Of a stretch of DNA of 6,866 bases, positions 5,887 through 6,866 are shown piece by piece. Positions within the stretch are counted from its first letter, which is position 1. Every line of letters begins with the position of its first letter. Source of the stretch: Tateyamaria sp. (GTDB lineage Bacteria; Pseudomonadota; Alphaproteobacteria; Rhodobacterales; Rhodobacteraceae); the NCBI GenBank assembly GCA_018668195.1, contig JABITU010000071.1:1-6866 (forward strand), in the 5' to 3' direction. Under the pieces are notes generated by a model, which was not told the origin of the DNA, made no database searches, and saw only the letters and a list, made by a program, of their open reading frames with translations. A program made the translations under genes and the position numbers.

Positions 5887-6866
5887 ATGGAAACCACAAT
5901 CCTCTTTGCTCCGCTCGTTGGCGCGATCCTTTGCGGCTTTGGTTGGCGCATTTTTGGCGAGGCTGCCGCGATGTGGATTGCGACGGGGCTGTTGTTTTTG
6001 TCTGCTGCACTGTCGTGGGTTGTATTTCTGACCTTCGACGGGGTCACTGAGGGCATTCATATCCTGCGTTGGATTGAGTCGGGCAGCCTGAGCACGGACT
6101 GGGCCATTCGCATGGACCGCTTGACGGCGATCATGCTGATCGTGATCACCACTGTGTCCAGCCTCGTGCACCTGTATTCGTTCGGCTATATGAACCATGA
6201 TCCGCAGTGGAAAGACGGCGAGACGTATAAGCCGCGCTTTTTTGCCTATCTGTCGTTTTTTACCTTTGCGATGTTGATGCTGGTGACGTCTGATAACCTC
6301 GTTCAAATGTTTTTTGGCTGGGAAGGCGTTGGCGTTGCGTCATATCTGTTGATCGGCTTTTATTACCGCAAGCCATCCGCCAATGCGGCGGCCATCAAAG
6401 CCTTTGTGGTCAACCGTGTGGGTGATTTTGGTTTTGCGCTTGGCATTTTCGGTCTGTTTTTCCTGACGGACAGTATCCGGTTCGATGATATCTTTGCCGC
6501 TGTTCCAACGATAGCCGAAACCCAGTTGACCTTTTTGTGGGGCGAGTGGAATGCAGCCAACCTGATTGCCATCTTGTTGTTTGTCGGCGCAATGGGGAAG
6601 TCAGCGCAGTTGATCTTGCACACTTGGCTGCCCGATGCGATGGAAGGCCCAACACCGGTGTCGGCGCTCATTCATGCCGCAACCATGGTGACGGCCGGTG
6701 TTTTTCTGGTGTGCCGGATGTCGCCCTTGATGGAAGTTGCACCACAGGCCACAGCCTTTATCACCGTGCTTGGGGCCACAACCGCGTTTTTTGCGGCGAC
6801 CGTGGGGTTGGTGCAGACCGACATCAAGCGTGTGATCGCCTATTCGACCTGTTCGCAGCTTGGTTA
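5887..6866 (+). CDS. nuoL: NADH-quinone oxidoreductase subunit L (ND5 homologue), 5' part, runs off window
   Basis: The distal antiporter-like proton-pumping subunit of complex I; 326 complete codons are present, roughly the N-terminal half of a protein usually 600-700 residues long. The frame is open to the window edge. The N-terminus [14 protein letters not shown] is typical. Visible pump residues are E146 in FFGWEGVG (142-149, TM5), K238 in GAMGKSAQ (234-241, TM7) and H263 in the block [19 protein letters not shown] (255-273), matching E. coli Glu144, Lys229 and His254. MDRLTA (76-81) and the preceding WLPDAMEG (247-254) are also family marks. ATG 5887 follows GAAGGG (5872-5877) and lies 5 bp after the nuoK stop. 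nuoM and nuoN would be expected beyond the window. Confidence 0.97.
   Translation, partial: METTILFAPLVGAILCGFGWRIFGEAAAMWIATGLLFLSAALSWVVFLTFDGVTEGIHILRWIESGSLSTDWAIRMDRLTAIMLIVITTVSSLVHLYSFGYMNHDPQWKDGETYKPRFFAYLSFFTFAMLMLVTSDNLVQMFFGWEGVGVASYLLIGFYYRKPSANAAAIKAFVVNRVGDFGFALGIFGLFFLTDSIRFDDIFAAVPTIAETQLTFLWGEWNAANLIAILLFVGAMGKSAQLILHTWLPDAMEGPTPVSALIHAATMVTAGVFLVCRMSPLMEVAPQATAFITVLGATTAFFAATVGLVQTDIKRVIAYSTCSQLG

Noticed and set aside
5593..6306. Minus-strand frame of 237 codons over nuoK and nuoL
   Set aside because: Antisense to two unmistakable complex I genes; the product is a basic, low-complexity shadow.
1..6866. Mobile element, CRISPR, defence island or prophage remnant
   Set aside because: Every region is accounted for by co-directional nuo genes and short gaps; no transposase, terminal inverted repeats, spacer-repeat pattern or foreign-looking block was found.

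Overview
The window is a stretch of a proton-pumping NADH:quinone oxidoreductase (respiratory complex I, nuo) operon, with every gene on the + strand. Protein sequences, gene order and the interspersed small genes point to an alphaproteobacterium of the order Rhodobacterales (Roseobacter/Rhodobacter group). NuoG is the short, mitochondria-like form without the ligands of the extra N7 Fe-S cluster. NuoH, NuoI and NuoK also look like the alphaproteobacterial/mitochondrial type. The organism is assigned from recalled family resemblance, not from a search.

Layout: the 3' end of a small gene (2-127; probably the DUF5333-type protein that I recall lying between nuoF and nuoG in these bacteria), then a possible 45-codon ORF filling the space before nuoG (131-268). 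Next come nuoG (274-2292), a predicted small lipoprotein gene (2289-2669), nuoH (2676-3713), a 64-residue acidic protein gene (3715-3909) and nuoI (3911-4405). These are followed by a carboxymuconolactone-decarboxylase-like gene (4402-4827), nuoJ (4824-5426), a 149-bp non-coding gap with hairpins (5427-5575), nuoK (5576-5881), and the first 326 codons of nuoL (5887 to the window end). Three junctions are ATGA start/stop overlaps and most others are under 10 bp, so this is one tightly coupled polycistronic unit.

How the parts work together: NuoG and NuoI carry electrons through Fe-S clusters in the hydrophilic arm. NuoH forms the base of the quinone pocket, and NuoJ, NuoK and NuoL belong to the proton-translocating membrane arm. 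Four or five non-core reading frames lie between the core genes. They are candidates for assembly, stability or accessory factors, but nothing in their sequences proves this.

I found no mobile element, CRISPR array, tRNA/rRNA gene or foreign island. The parts worth a second look are the non-core ORFs, a terminator-shaped hairpin at 88-114, an in-frame sequence repeat just upstream of nuoG, and the structured nuoJ-nuoK gap where a CCTCC block is flanked by two GGAGG copies.
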